A stretch of DNA of 64,000 nucleotides, taken from NCBI RefSeq assembly GCF_015666175.1, contig NZ_JADPIE010000001.1:253741-317740 (forward strand), given 5' to 3'. The position numbers and the translations under genes are program-made. Below the pieces are notes generated by a model. It was given only the letters and a program-made list of their open reading frames with translations, was not told where the DNA came from and searched no databases. Positions 46,412-59,358 of the stretch are shown here, piece after piece (the first letter of the stretch is position 1; every line of letters begins with the position of its first letter). This DNA comes from Halonatronomonas betaini. Its GTDB lineage: Bacteria; Bacillota; Halanaerobiia; Halanaerobiales; Halarsenatibacteraceae.

Positions 46412-47372
46412 AGATGCTTTGAGATTTTGCAGAAGAATTTTAAAAGAAGTTTCAAGAAGTTTCTCTTTAACTATCCCAATGCTAGATTCTGAGATAAAGA
46501 ATGCTGTTATGATTGTCTATTTGCAGGATAGGTTGCTTGATAATTTTGAAGATGAATTACCAGAATTGGCTGATGATAAACGGAAAAAATTAATGGATAA
46601 GGTTGTTGAGATATTTAATCCAGCTCATCGGCAGGAGCCACCTGAAACCCAGGAAATTCAGGGTTATGCTGATGAATTTATTGATGATTCATTGAAGGTT
46701 TTAACTGCAAATGTTAATCTGCTCTGGGAAGCTTATCATGGTCTGGATTCCTATGTTAAGGCCAGATCTTTTCACTGGCTAAAAGAAATGAACTCTGGAA
46801 TGCAAAAATATTTAGATCAAGAGATAAAAACCTTCTCTGATTTAGATGAATATTGTTATTATGTAGCAGGAACTGTTGGAGGATTTCTTTCAGATTTAAT
46901 TATTGCGAAATTTAATTTGAATAAGGGACAGGCTAAAATTTTAAAGGATAATTTCAATGAGGCTGGTTTGTTTTTACAGAAAGTGAATATTACCAGAGAT
47001 ATCCGGGAAGACATATTAAATCGAGATAGGATATTTTGGCCTCTAGAGCAATTAGGTCTTAAGAGGGATCAGTTATTAAGTAGAGATTTCAAAGAGAAGT
47101 CACTTTTAGCTTTACAAAAAATGTTAGAGAATATTGAAAAACATGTTCCTGCATTAATTGAATATTATAATGCTCTACCTGATGAAGCAAGTGGTTATAA
47201 GAGGTTTTTTGCAGTAAATAATGCTCTAGGATTGGCAACAATTGATCGCTTAAGTAATAATGAGGCAGTTTTTTATAGTTCAAAGCCAGTAAAAGCTTCT
47301 AAATTAGAGTTTATGGCAATAATGAAATCTCCAGAAAGAAAGTTATATGAATATGCTGAGGAAATTATGTAA
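46404..47372 (+). CDS. Squalene/phytoene synthase family protein (squalene synthase-like)
   Basis: The 322-residue protein matches the head-to-head prenyl synthase family closely: FCRRILKEVSRSFSLTIPML, first Asp motif YLQDRLLDNFEDE, YCYYVAGTVGGFLSDLI and second Asp motif LQKVNITRDIREDILNRDR followed by IFWP. These agree best with squalene synthase, which condenses two farnesyl diphosphates. All aspartates expected for Mg-diphosphate binding appear present. There is no C-terminal membrane helix. ATG 46404 follows AGGAGTG (46391-46397). No squalene-hopene cyclase or other isoprenoid gene is visible nearby, so the product is uncertain. Confidence 0.82.
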   Translation: MNKDALRFCRRILKEVSRSFSLTIPMLDSEIKNAVMIVYLQDRLLDNFEDELPELADDKRKKLMDKVVEIFNPAHRQEPPETQEIQGYADEFIDDSLKVLTANVNLLWEAYHGLDSYVKARSFHWLKEMNSGMQKYLDQEIKTFSDLDEYCYYVAGTVGGFLSDLIIAKFNLNKGQAKILKDNFNEAGLFLQKVNITRDIREDILNRDRIFWPLEQLGLKRDQLLSRDFKEKSLLALQKMLENIEKHVPALIEYYNALPDEASGYKRFFAVNNALGLATIDRLSNNEAVFYSSKPVKASKLEFMAIMKSPERKLYEYAEEIM

Positions 47373-47399
47373 TTTTTTTGAGCTTGAAAGGTGGTAAAT

Positions 47400-48251
47400 A
47401 TGCGTTTTATTATTATTACAGGGATGTCAGGTGCCGGTAAATCACTAGCTCTGGATACTCTTGAAGATAAGGGTTATTATTGTGTCGATAATCTTCCTCC
47501 GGCTTTAATAATTAAATTTGCTGAATTATGCAGTCATTCAGGCCAGGAGAAGGTTGCGCTGGTAAGTGATATAAGGGGAAGACAATTTTTTGATGAGTTA
47601 ATTAACTGTTTAAATGAATTGGATGAAGATGATTTTGATTATGAACTATTATTTTTAGAGGCAGAGGATAATACTTTGGTTCAAAGGTATAAAGAGACAA
47701 GAAGGAGACATCCACTGGATAAAGAGGGCAGGCTTTTAGAGGCTATTAAAAAAGAAAGAGAGTTACTCTCTGAAATCAAGGGGAAAGCAACAAAAATAAT
47801 AGATACAAGTAAGCTTTCTGTTAATAAATTTAGAGAAGATTTAAATCGCACCTTTGGAAATGATAAAGAAGGTCGAGGTGGAATTTTAATATCCTTGATT
47901 TCATTTGGTTTTAAATATGGCGCACCGATTGATGCAGATACTATTTTTGATGTCCGTTTTATGCCAAATCCCCATTACATTGATGATTTAAGGCCGTTAA
48001 CTGGAGAAACTGATGAGGTCCAGGAATATATTTTCAAATGGCCAGTTGTAAACAGGTTTTATGATAAACTATTTGATTTTATGAAATTTTTGCTTCCAGA
48101 ATATATTAAAGAGGGCAAAAGTCATTTTACAATTGGAATAGGCTGTACCGGTGGCAAACATAGGTCTGTTGCTTCTGTGATCCGCTTAAAGGAATATTTA
48201 ATTGGTTTAGGATATAAAGTCAGTCTGGAGCATAGAGATATAAACAAATAG
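47400..48251 (+). CDS. rapZ: RapZ (YvcJ) nucleotide-binding regulator
   Basis: RapZ/YvcJ is a P-loop ATPase/GTPase. In E. coli it is an RNA-binding adaptor for glucosamine-6-phosphate control; in Firmicutes its role is less clear and includes competence. The 283-residue protein has Walker A TGMSGAGKSLALDTLEDKGY followed by CVDNLP, and the C-terminal GIGCTGGKHRSVASV element. ATG 47400 is used as AAAGGTGG covers the upstream GTG. The order rapZ-yvcK-whiA is a conserved Firmicute cluster. Confidence 0.93.
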   Translation: MRFIIITGMSGAGKSLALDTLEDKGYYCVDNLPPALIIKFAELCSHSGQEKVALVSDIRGRQFFDELINCLNELDEDDFDYELLFLEAEDNTLVQRYKETRRRHPLDKEGRLLEAIKKERELLSEIKGKATKIIDTSKLSVNKFREDLNRTFGNDKEGRGGILISLISFGFKYGAPIDADTIFDVRFMPNPHYIDDLRPLTGETDEVQEYIFKWPVVNRFYDKLFDFMKFLLPEYIKEGKSHFTIGIGCTGGKHRSVASVIRLKEYLIGLGYKVSLEHRDINK

Positions 48252-48263
48252 GTGGCGGTTATT

Positions 48264-49535
48264 TTGAAATTACTTAAATGGTTTTATCCAGGTATAAAAT
48301 TAAAGAGATGGATATTTTTATTATTATTAGGATTATCATTTGTGATTATTGGTTTATTATTGGTTTTCAATCGACAGCTATTAAGTTATATCCAGGTGAA
48401 TATTGATGTATGGGTTGAAATGATAGATCTGCCAAGACAACTTGTAACTAATTTGTTAGGGGGATTATATCTTATTGGTGGCATAATTCTGGTGATGTTC
48501 TCTTTAAGAAAGATGTTTGATAGAATTAGTCACAAGAATGAAAAATTGGTTGATGATTTATATCAGAAAGAGATATTACAAAAGGGTTCAAAAGTTGTTG
48601 CTCTTGGTGGAGGTACAGGACTTTCAACTCTTTTAAGAGGTTTAAAATTAAAAACTAGTAATATAACTGCCATAGTTACTGTTGCCGATGATGGTGGTAG
48701 CTCAGGAAAATTAAGAGATGAACTCGGGATGCCGCCACCAGGTGATATCAGGAACTGTCTTGTTGCCCTTGCAGATACTGAGCCATTAATGGAAGAACTT
48801 TTTCAATACCGATTTAGCAATGAAGGTCATCTGGTTGGTCATAGTTTTGGTAATCTTTTTATAGCTTCAATGTCTGAAGTTTTAGATGATTTTGAGGAGG
48901 CTATTAAAGAATCAAGTAAGGTTCTTGCAATTAGAGGACAGGTACTTCCAGCTACCAATGAAAATGTACAGCTTGGTGCAATTTATAAAGATGAAAGCCA
49001 GCAGATTGGTGAATCTTTAATTCCAGTTGCTGGTAAAGAAATTGATAAAGTCTTTTTAGAACCTTCTAATTGTAAGCCATCTCAGAGGGCTCTTGAATCT
49101 ATTAGAGAAGCTGATTTAATTGTATTAGGACCAGGGAGTCTTTATACAAGTCTATTACCAAATTTATTGATTGATGAAATACAGAATGAGATTAAAAAAA
49201 GTAATGCTGAAAAAGTTTTTATCTGTAATGTTATGACCCAGCCTGGAGAGACTAATAATTTTTCTGCTGCGGATCATCTAAAAGCAATTTATGATCATGT
49301 TGGTGATAAAATTTTTGATTGGATTATTGTAAACAAAAAAGAGATATCTGGTAAATCAGTTAGAAGATATGAAGAGGAAGGAGCATTTCCAGTTAAAATT
49401 GATTATGATGAGTTAGAGAAACTGGGTGTTAAAATTAAAGAAGAAGATCTTCTGGCCAAGAATGATGATAATACGTATTTACGCCATAACCCAGAAAAAT
49501 TAGCTAATGTAGTTTTAAATATTCTAAAAGAGTAA
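48264..49535 (+). CDS. yvcK: YvcK/CofD-like family protein (gluconeogenesis factor)
   Basis: YvcK binds UDP-sugars and is required for growth and cell shape on gluconeogenic carbon in Bacillus. This copy has an N-terminal extension with two hydrophobic segments (about residues 14-35 and 62-80), then the CofD-like domain: VVALGGGTGLSTLLRGLK, TVADDGGSSGKLRDELG and PPGDIRNCLVALAD. The two membrane segments are a feature of some clostridial members. TTG 48264 has AGGTGGCGG five bases upstream; GTG 48252 overlaps that site. Confidence 0.92.
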   Translation: MKLLKWFYPGIKLKRWIFLLLLGLSFVIIGLLLVFNRQLLSYIQVNIDVWVEMIDLPRQLVTNLLGGLYLIGGIILVMFSLRKMFDRISHKNEKLVDDLYQKEILQKGSKVVALGGGTGLSTLLRGLKLKTSNITAIVTVADDGGSSGKLRDELGMPPPGDIRNCLVALADTEPLMEELFQYRFSNEGHLVGHSFGNLFIASMSEVLDDFEEAIKESSKVLAIRGQVLPATNENVQLGAIYKDESQQIGESLIPVAGKEIDKVFLEPSNCKPSQRALESIREADLIVLGPGSLYTSLLPNLLIDEIQNEIKKSNAEKVFICNVMTQPGETNNFSAADHLKAIYDHVGDKIFDWIIVNKKEISGKSVRRYEEEGAFPVKIDYDELEKLGVKIKEEDLLAKNDDNTYLRHNPEKLANVVLNILKE

Positions 49536-49552
49536 TAGCTGGAGGCTTAAAA

Positions 49553-50491
49553 ATGTCTTTTACAGATGAAGTTAAACATGAATTAATCAGATATGAAAAT
49601 CAAACTTTTAAAGAGAGGAAATCTGAATTTGCTGCTTTATTGCGAATTACAGGCTCTATCTCTATAATCAATAAAAAGCTTTCTGTGCAATTAAAATTAA
49701 ATTATGGCGATTTAGCCCGTCTGATCTACAGATGGTTGAAAAATAATTATCAGTTGGAGCTTGAAATTATTGTTAGGAAAAATACTACTTTAAAGAAAGA
49801 ACAATATTATGAGTTAAATCTTCCACCGCAGGATGGGATAGATGAGCTTTTAGCTGATTTAGGCATTTTTGATAAGGATAGAGGTCTTGATTTTTCGATT
49901 AAACCTGAATTTCTTCAGGCTGATAGTTCAGGTCGAGCTTATTTAAGAGGTCTTTTTATTGGAGGAGGGTCAATTAATCATCCCCGGAGTGGCTATCATT
50001 TAGAATTTCGTTGCGAGCATTATGCTCAGGCAAAGGATTTAATAAAACTACTCTCCTTATTTGATATATCTGCAAAAATGGTTGATCATAAAGATAGATA
50101 TATGGTTTATTTAAAAGATTTTGAAAGCATCACTAAATTATTGAATTTAATTGGTGCCCAACAGTCTCAACTTAAAATGGAAGACACAAAAATTTTAAGA
50201 GAGATAAAAAATGATGTAAATAGGAAATTAAATTTTGAAACTGCTAATTTAGATAAGACAGTTGAAGCTGCTATGCGACAGATTGAAGATATTGAACTGA
50301 TAGAACAGGAGATTGGACTGATAAATCTAACCTCTTCTCTTCAGGAGATTGCCCGTTTAAGGATGAAGAATCCCTATGCCAGTATTAAAGAGCTTGGTGA
50401 GAAGCTGGATCCACCACTAAGTAAATCAGGTGTTAATCATCGATTAAGAAGACTTCATAAAAAAGCAGAAAAAATCAGGGGGAATAATTAA
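49553..50491 (+). CDS. whiA: WhiA sporulation/division regulator
   Basis: WhiA joins a degenerate LAGLIDADG homing-endonuclease fold to a C-terminal helix-turn-helix. The 312-residue protein shows SFTDEVKHELIR at the start, the degenerate motif GLFIGGGSINHPRSGYHLEF, and the HTH region LQEIARLRMKNPYASIKELG followed by SKSGVNHRLRRL. In other Gram-positives it affects sporulation, division or chromosome segregation. TGGAGG precedes ATG 49553; rpoN overlaps its stop as TAATG. Confidence 0.94.
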   Translation: MSFTDEVKHELIRYENQTFKERKSEFAALLRITGSISIINKKLSVQLKLNYGDLARLIYRWLKNNYQLELEIIVRKNTTLKKEQYYELNLPPQDGIDELLADLGIFDKDRGLDFSIKPEFLQADSSGRAYLRGLFIGGGSINHPRSGYHLEFRCEHYAQAKDLIKLLSLFDISAKMVDHKDRYMVYLKDFESITKLLNLIGAQQSQLKMEDTKILREIKNDVNRKLNFETANLDKTVEAAMRQIEDIELIEQEIGLINLTSSLQEIARLRMKNPYASIKELGEKLDPPLSKSGVNHRLRRLHKKAEKIRGNN

Positions 50492-51831
50492 TGGATTTAA
50501 AGATGGATATAAATATTGAGCAGCGCCAGGAATTAATTATGACCCCTAAATTACAGATGGCTATCAAATTATTACAATTTTCCAGTCTGGAGCTTGAAGA
50601 ATATCTGGATGAAGAGCTTTTAGAAAACCCTATTCTTGAAAAAGAAGATAAAAAAGAGGAATGGGAAGAAAGTCTTGAAGATCATTATAATTCAAAAAAC
50701 TTCAGGTCTGTATCTAATTCCAGTGAAGGAAAAGATCGTGAGAGTTTTGAGAGCTATACAAATTATCGCCCTGGATTACTGGAACATCTGGAAAGTCAGC
50801 TTTATGAAGTTTTGCCAGAATCAGAATTAGAGTTAGGGCAATATATAATAGGTAGTTTAAATCAGGAGGGGCTTTTGATTCCTTCGATAGAAGAAATTGC
50901 AGAAGAAACAGGCAGGGATCCTGTATTGATTAATAAGGTTTTAGAAAAAATTCAACGCCTAGATCCAGTTGGAATAGCCTCCAGAACTATAAAAGAGGCA
51001 CTATTAATACAACTTGAGACACTTGGTGGTAATAATGAACTTGCTATTAAAATTGTGACAGGTTGCTGGGATAAACTGAATGAACTTTCCATAAAAAAGT
51101 TGAAGAAAAAATATAAAGTAACTGAAGAGGAAGTTTTGTATGCCCTTGAAAAAATTAAGAACCTTCAGCCAAGGCCTGCCTCATTATACTCTAATGATGA
51201 ATTGAAAACTGATTATATAGAACCTGATATTATTATCAAAAAAGATAAGGAAGATTATTATGCTGAATTAAATTCAACTAATACTCCTTTATTATCTATA
51301 AACCCAAAATATTATAGTTTAATGAAAAATACTGAAGATGATGAGACAAATGAATTTTTAAAGAAAAAATTCAAGGCTGCTATCTGGTTAATCAGGGCAA
51401 TTGAACATAGAAGGATGACATTGCTTAAAATTAGTAATGTTTTAATAAATAGGCAGAAAGAGTTTTTAGATAAAGGAGTAAAATATCTTAAACCTTTAAC
51501 CATGCAGGAAGTAGCTGATGAGATTGAAATGCATGAGTCAACAGTTAGTAGAGCCAGCAATGATAAATATGTTCAAACTCCCCAGGGTTTGTATACTATG
51601 AAATTTTTCTTTGCCAGTGGTGTTGATAACCGTTCTTCTGCCAGTATAAAGGCTTTAATAACAGAATATATTAATAAAGAAGATAAAGATAAACCATATA
51701 GCGACAATAAATTGTCAGAAATTTTAACAAACAATGAAGGCATTGATTTATCAAGGAGAACAATTGCTAAATATAGAAATAGTCTTGATATTCCTTCTTC
51801 TGTTGAGAGGAAAAAATGGAAAAGGTGTTAA
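50491..51831 (+). CDS. rpoN: RNA polymerase sigma-54 factor RpoN
   Basis: The 446-residue protein has the Gln/Leu-rich region I (MDINIEQRQELIMTPKLQMA, IKLLQFSSLELEEYL) that contacts activators, an acidic linker, the core-binding domain (LDPVGIASRTIKEALLIQLE), a helix-turn-helix (TMQEVADEIEMHESTVSRAS) and the RpoN box LSRRTIAKYRNSL. It recognises -24/-12 promoters and needs an enhancer-binding ATPase; none is encoded in the window. It lies just upstream of the cggR promoter, an arrangement seen in clostridia. Confidence 0.94.
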   Translation: MDLKMDINIEQRQELIMTPKLQMAIKLLQFSSLELEEYLDEELLENPILEKEDKKEEWEESLEDHYNSKNFRSVSNSSEGKDRESFESYTNYRPGLLEHLESQLYEVLPESELELGQYIIGSLNQEGLLIPSIEEIAEETGRDPVLINKVLEKIQRLDPVGIASRTIKEALLIQLETLGGNNELAIKIVTGCWDKLNELSIKKLKKKYKVTEEEVLYALEKIKNLQPRPASLYSNDELKTDYIEPDIIIKKDKEDYYAELNSTNTPLLSINPKYYSLMKNTEDDETNEFLKKKFKAAIWLIRAIEHRRMTLLKISNVLINRQKEFLDKGVKYLKPLTMQEVADEIEMHESTVSRASNDKYVQTPQGLYTMKFFFASGVDNRSSASIKALITEYINKEDKDKPYSDNKLSEILTNNEGIDLSRRTIAKYRNSLDIPSSVERKKWKRC

Positions 51832-51847
51832 ATGTCTAAATTAGCAC

Positions 51848-51876
51848 TTGCAAAAAGAAAATTATTATACTATAAT
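51848..51876 (+). promoter_or_regulatory. Sigma-A promoter of the cggR-glycolysis operon
   Basis: TTGCAA (51848-51853), 17-bp spacer, TATAAT (51871-51876), 118 bp upstream of the cggR start. Transcription would begin near 51883. Confidence 0.75.
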
Positions 51877-51915
51877 TAGGTCGAAGATGAAAATAAGGTT
51901 TTTTTGTAAGTCCCG

Positions 51916-51948
51916 GGACAAAAATGTTCAAGAAGGACAATTATGTTC
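51916..51948 (+). promoter_or_regulatory. Probable CggR operator: two direct repeats
   Basis: GGACAAAAATGTTC (51916-51929) and GGACAATTATGTTC (51935-51948) differ at two of 14 positions and start 19 bp apart, so they lie on nearly the same DNA face. They are flanked by CCCG and CCGG and are downstream of the promoter. The layout matches the known Bacillus operator (CGGGAC-N6-TGTC twice), where CggR blocks elongation until fructose 1,6-bisphosphate binds. Confidence 0.82.
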
Positions 51949-51993
51949 CCGGCAAGGCGTTTAAGTTCTTCTAACACCCAGGAGTGGTGAATT

Positions 51994-53013
51994 GTGGATT
52001 ATCTTTTTAAGGTTCAAAAAAAAATAGTGCCTGAAGTTATTGAGTTAGCAGAGGTTAGATATTCTATATTAAAAAAAATCTATCATGAAGAACCTATTGG
52101 CAGAAGGTCTTTGTCTGAAGGACTTAATTTAAGTGTGCGGCAGGTAAGAAATGAGCTTGAATTTTTAAATGAACAGGGTTTAATTAAAGTCAGTAGAGCA
52201 GGAGTTTCACTAACTCAAGAAGGTAAGGATTTTATTACTGAGCTCGAATTATATTTTACTGAAATTAAAGACTTCGCTAATCTTGAAAAAAAAGTAGAAG
52301 AAAAATTAGGTATCAATGAAGTTTTGATAGTTCCCTGTAATTTAGAGCATTCGAACTTAATCAGGGAAATAGGCAGGGTTGCTGCTAACTATCTTAGAAG
52401 ACTTTTAAGGACAGGAGATATAATAGCAATTACTGGTGGTTATACAATGTCTCAGGTTGCAGAGATGATGCCTTTTTGTGATGAAAGATATGAAAATACA
52501 ATAGTTGTTCCTGGTAGAGGTGGCCTTGGAGAAGAAGTAGATATACAGGCTAATACCATAGCAGCTTCTATAGCCAAGAAAATAGGCGGAAAATACTATC
52601 TTTTGCAGGTTCCTGATAATCTTAAGGTAGAAAATATTTCTTTAATCAAAGATGAACCTTCTATTCAAAAGACATTAAACATATTGGGAAAAGCAAATAT
52701 TTTAGTTCATGGAGTTGGAAATGCAGCTGAAATGTCAGCCAGGAGAGGAATGGATCAATCTGAAATAGATGATATTTTATCTAAGGGAGCTATTGGAGAA
52801 GCTTTTGGTTATTATTGTAATTTAGATGGGGAGATTGTTTATTCAACACCTTCAATAGGTTTAAGTTTAGAAGAGGTTGAAAATATTGGGACTGTCATTG
52901 CTGTTGCAGGTGGTGAAAAGAAAGCTGAAGCTATCAAGTCGATAATATCTCCAAAATATCAGGATGTCCTAATAACTGATGAGGAGACAGCAAGAAGAAT
53001 AATATCCCTATAG
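51994..53013 (+). CDS. cggR: Central glycolytic genes regulator CggR
   Basis: A SorC/DeoR-type repressor of 339 residues with an N-terminal winged helix (GRRSLSEGLNLSVRQVRNEL) and a sugar-phosphate-binding domain (LIVPCNLEHSN-like VLIVPCNLEHSNLI, TGGYTMSQVAEMM, VVPGRGGLGEEVDIQANTIA, VHGVGNAAEMSARRGM). In Bacillus fructose 1,6-bisphosphate releases it. GTG 51994 follows GGAGTGG (51981-51987). It heads gapA-pgk-tpiA-gpmI-eno with a direct-repeat operator just upstream, so autoregulation is very likely. Confidence 0.94.
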   Translation: MDYLFKVQKKIVPEVIELAEVRYSILKKIYHEEPIGRRSLSEGLNLSVRQVRNELEFLNEQGLIKVSRAGVSLTQEGKDFITELELYFTEIKDFANLEKKVEEKLGINEVLIVPCNLEHSNLIREIGRVAANYLRRLLRTGDIIAITGGYTMSQVAEMMPFCDERYENTIVVPGRGGLGEEVDIQANTIAASIAKKIGGKYYLLQVPDNLKVENISLIKDEPSIQKTLNILGKANILVHGVGNAAEMSARRGMDQSEIDDILSKGAIGEAFGYYCNLDGEIVYSTPSIGLSLEEVENIGTVIAVAGGEKKAEAIKSIISPKYQDVLITDEETARRIISL

Positions 53014-53046
53014 TTTAGGGAATTATTAATAAATTTTGTTAAATAA

Positions 53047-54078
<1,032 letters not shown>

Positions 54079-54094
54079 ATTATAATTATTAAAA

Positions 54095-54130
54095 TATAGC
54101 AGGTGGCTTAAATATGAGTCGCCTGCTATA
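54095..54130 (+). other. Stem-loop between gapA and pgk
   Basis: TATAGCAGGTGGCT (54095-54108) can pair with AGTCGCCTGCTATA (54117-54130) with two G-U pairs around TAAATATG. No T run follows, so it looks like an mRNA processing or stabilising element and not a terminator. Confidence 0.6.
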
Positions 54131-54167
54131 ATATTCTGATATACTGGTATTAACGGAGGGATAATAG

Positions 54168-55355
54168 ATGAAAAAAGCGTTAAAAGATTTTGACTTTAAA
54201 AACAAGAAAGTATTAGTTCGTGTTGATTTTAATGTACCTCTTGATGGAGATCAGGTAACAGATGATACTAGAATTGAAGCAGCTCTGCCAACAATTAGAT
54301 TTCTTATGAACGAAGATGCTAAAGTTATTTTAATGTCCCACTTAGGCAGGCCAGGAGGTAAGGTTGTTAAAGAGTATAAATTGGATCCAGTTGCAGATAG
54401 ACTTGCTGATTTATTAGGAAAAGAAGTCTATAAAACTGATGAATCTATAGGCAGAGAAGTTGAAGAAGCAATTGAGAAAATGGATGATGGTGATGTGCTT
54501 TTATTAGAAAATACAAGATTCCACCCAGGAGAGAAGGGCAATGATCCTGAGTATGCTAAAGCTCTTGCAGGTCTAGCAGATGTATTTGTTAATGATGCAT
54601 TTGGAGCAGCACACAGGGCCCATGCATCAACTACTGGAGTTGCTGAGCATCTTCCAGCTATTGCAGGCTTTTTGATTCAGAGAGAACTTGAAGCTTTAGG
54701 CAGAGCAACTGATAATCCTGAAAAGCCTTATACTGCAATAATTGGTGGTGCAAAGGTTTCAGATAAAATGGATGTTATTAAAAATATAATTCCAAGAGCA
54801 GATTATCTTCTTTTAGGTGGAGGAATTGCGAATACATTCTTGCTTGCAAAGGGTTTAGAAGTTGGCGATTCACTTGTAGAAGAAGACAGGGTAGAGCTTG
54901 CAAAGGAGATTATGGATGAAGCTGCTGTTAAAGGCATAGAAGTTATATTGCCAGAGGATGTAGTTGTTGCTAAAGAATTTAAAGCAGATAGTGAGTATAA
55001 AGTTGTTGATGTTAAACAGGTTCCTAAAGGCTGGCAGATTCTTGATAGTGGTGGTCCAAAGACATTAGAAAAATATAAGGATATAATAAAGAAGTCTAAA
55101 ACAGTTACCTGGAATGGTCCGATTGGTGTTTTTGAGATGGATCAATTTGCAAAAGGAACTATGGAACTTGCAAAAGCACTTGCAGAGAGTGATGCTTATT
55201 CAGTTGTAGGCGGTGGAGAGTCTGCTGCTGCAATTAAAAAAGCTGGTGTTGAAAGCGATATATCCCATGTTTCCACTGGTGGCGGAGCTTCTCTTCAATT
55301 CTTTGAAGGCAAGCCATTACCAGGAATAGAAGCATTAGATGACTTAGAGGAGTGA
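54168..55355 (+). CDS. pgk: Phosphoglycerate kinase
   Basis: Pgk makes ATP from 1,3-bisphosphoglycerate. The 395-residue monomeric form has VLVRVDFNVPLDGDQVTDDT, VILMSHLGRPGG, LLENTRFHPGEKGND and the nucleotide-binding VGGGESAAAIKKAG with STGGGASLQFFEG. ACGGAGGGAT precedes ATG 54168. It is not fused to tpiA as in some other thermophiles; tpiA follows 6 bp later. Confidence 0.97.
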   Translation: MKKALKDFDFKNKKVLVRVDFNVPLDGDQVTDDTRIEAALPTIRFLMNEDAKVILMSHLGRPGGKVVKEYKLDPVADRLADLLGKEVYKTDESIGREVEEAIEKMDDGDVLLLENTRFHPGEKGNDPEYAKALAGLADVFVNDAFGAAHRAHASTTGVAEHLPAIAGFLIQRELEALGRATDNPEKPYTAIIGGAKVSDKMDVIKNIIPRADYLLLGGGIANTFLLAKGLEVGDSLVEEDRVELAKEIMDEAAVKGIEVILPEDVVVAKEFKADSEYKVVDVKQVPKGWQILDSGGPKTLEKYKDIIKKSKTVTWNGPIGVFEMDQFAKGTMELAKALAESDAYSVVGGGESAAAIKKAGVESDISHVSTGGGASLQFFEGKPLPGIEALDDLEE

Positions 55356-55361
55356 TTAATT

Positions 55362-56103
55362 ATGCGTAAACCTTTTATAGCTGGTAACTGGAAGATGAAT
55401 AAAACACCTTCAGAAGCCAGAGAATTAGTAAATAAATTAAAAGAGATAACAGGAAATAGAACAGATGTTGATATGGCTGTCTGTCCAAATGATGTTTCTT
55501 TACAGGGAGTGGTTGAAGAGCTGGCAAGTACTAATATTAAAGTCGGAGCCCAGAATATGCACTGGAAAGAATCTGGTGCTTATACTGGCGAAACTGCTCC
55601 AGGTATGTTAGCTGATCTTGGAATAGAGTATATAATTATTGGCCATTCAGAAAGAAGACAGATTTTTAATGAGACAGATCAGGATGTTAATAGAAAGGTT
55701 AAATCTGCATTACAATATGATTTAAAACCGATAATTTGTGTTGGAGAATCTTTAGCTGAAAGAGAGGCTGGCAAAACTAAAGAGACTGTAACCTTTCAGG
55801 TAAAAGCAGCCTTAGCAGGAGTTAGATCTGAGGATATTGAAAAGGTTACTATTGCCTATGAACCTATCTGGGCAATTGGAACTGGAGAAAGTGCTTCAGC
55901 CGAGCAGGCAGCAGATACAATTAATAAAATCAGGAAAATTATAGCTGAATTAGCACCTGGCAAAGAATCTGAAGTAAGAATTCAATATGGGGGCAGTGTT
56001 AAACCTCATAATATAGAAGAGTTCATGTCTAAACCTGATATTGATGGTGCTCTTGTTGGTGGGGCTAGCTTAGAAGCAGAAAGCTTTGCTGGAGTGATAG
56101 AGA

Positions 56104-56117
<14 letters not shown>
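55362..56117 (+). CDS. tpiA: Triosephosphate isomerase
   Basis: TpiA interconverts dihydroxyacetone phosphate and glyceraldehyde 3-phosphate. The 251-residue protein has [11 protein letters not shown], the catalytic His in [12 protein letters not shown], the catalytic Glu in [20 protein letters not shown], and [14 protein letters not shown]. It starts 6 bp after pgk and overlaps gpmI by 14 bp. Confidence 0.97.
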
Positions 56118-58937
<2,820 letters not shown>

Positions 58938-58954
58938 AGTAAGAGCAAATACTG

Positions 58955-58983
58955 AACCTCCGGTAGAAATACCGGAGGTTTTT
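58955..58983 (+). terminator. Rho-independent terminator after eno
   Basis: AACCTCCGGTA (58955-58965) pairs perfectly with TACCGGAGGTT (58970-58980) around a GAAA tetraloop, then a T run. It separates the operon from the converging minus-strand genes, whose last stop codon overlaps the T run. Confidence 0.95.
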
Positions 58984-59347
58984 AATTCCAGCCCTGAGCT
59001 TCTAATTTTTCAACTTTACTGGTATATATTTTTTTGGAAGGCGTTGAACTCTTAGAAGCTTTTTTCTTTCTTTTTTTATTTTGCTTATTTAAAGATTTTT
59101 CACTAATTAATTCATGAATTGCAACTGCTGCAGTTTTAATACTAATACTATTGGCTATAGCCAGATTTATAATTTCATCAATTCTTTCTTCTATAGAAGG
59201 GAATGAACCAATCAGATCTAAAATTAAAGTATCAACTTTTCCTAAAGCTGTCTCTGTTTCTTCCTTTGGAAAAGGTATTTTACCATCTGGAGATAAATTT
59301 TTCCTAATCGCTAATAATCTTTCAAGGGTTTCAGTTCTTGTTAGCAT
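58982..59347 (-). CDS. Small basic protein of the replication-initiation trio, unknown function
   Basis: I do not recognise this 121-residue protein. The N-terminal 80 residues are predicted mainly helical (TETLERLLAIRKNL, VDTLILDLIGSFPSIEERID). A very basic linker follows (KQNKKRKKKASKSS), then a C-terminal helix ending KVEKLEAQGWN. That tail resembles the end of the DnaD-like protein two genes upstream (KVSELEEEGWD). AGGTGAT on the minus strand precedes ATG 59347. It is 11 bp from the ATPase gene and surely in the same operon. A role in helicase loading is inferred from these links. Confidence 0.75.
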   Translation of the reverse strand: MLTRTETLERLLAIRKNLSPDGKIPFPKEETETALGKVDTLILDLIGSFPSIEERIDEIINLAIANSISIKTAAVAIHELISEKSLNKQNKKRKKKASKSSTPSKKIYTSKVEKLEAQGWN

Positions 59348-59358
59348 TATTTAATCAC

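Noticed and set aside
54095-54130. Terminator after gapA
   Set aside because: There is no T run, and pgk, tpiA, gpmI and eno follow closely without a promoter that I could recognise.
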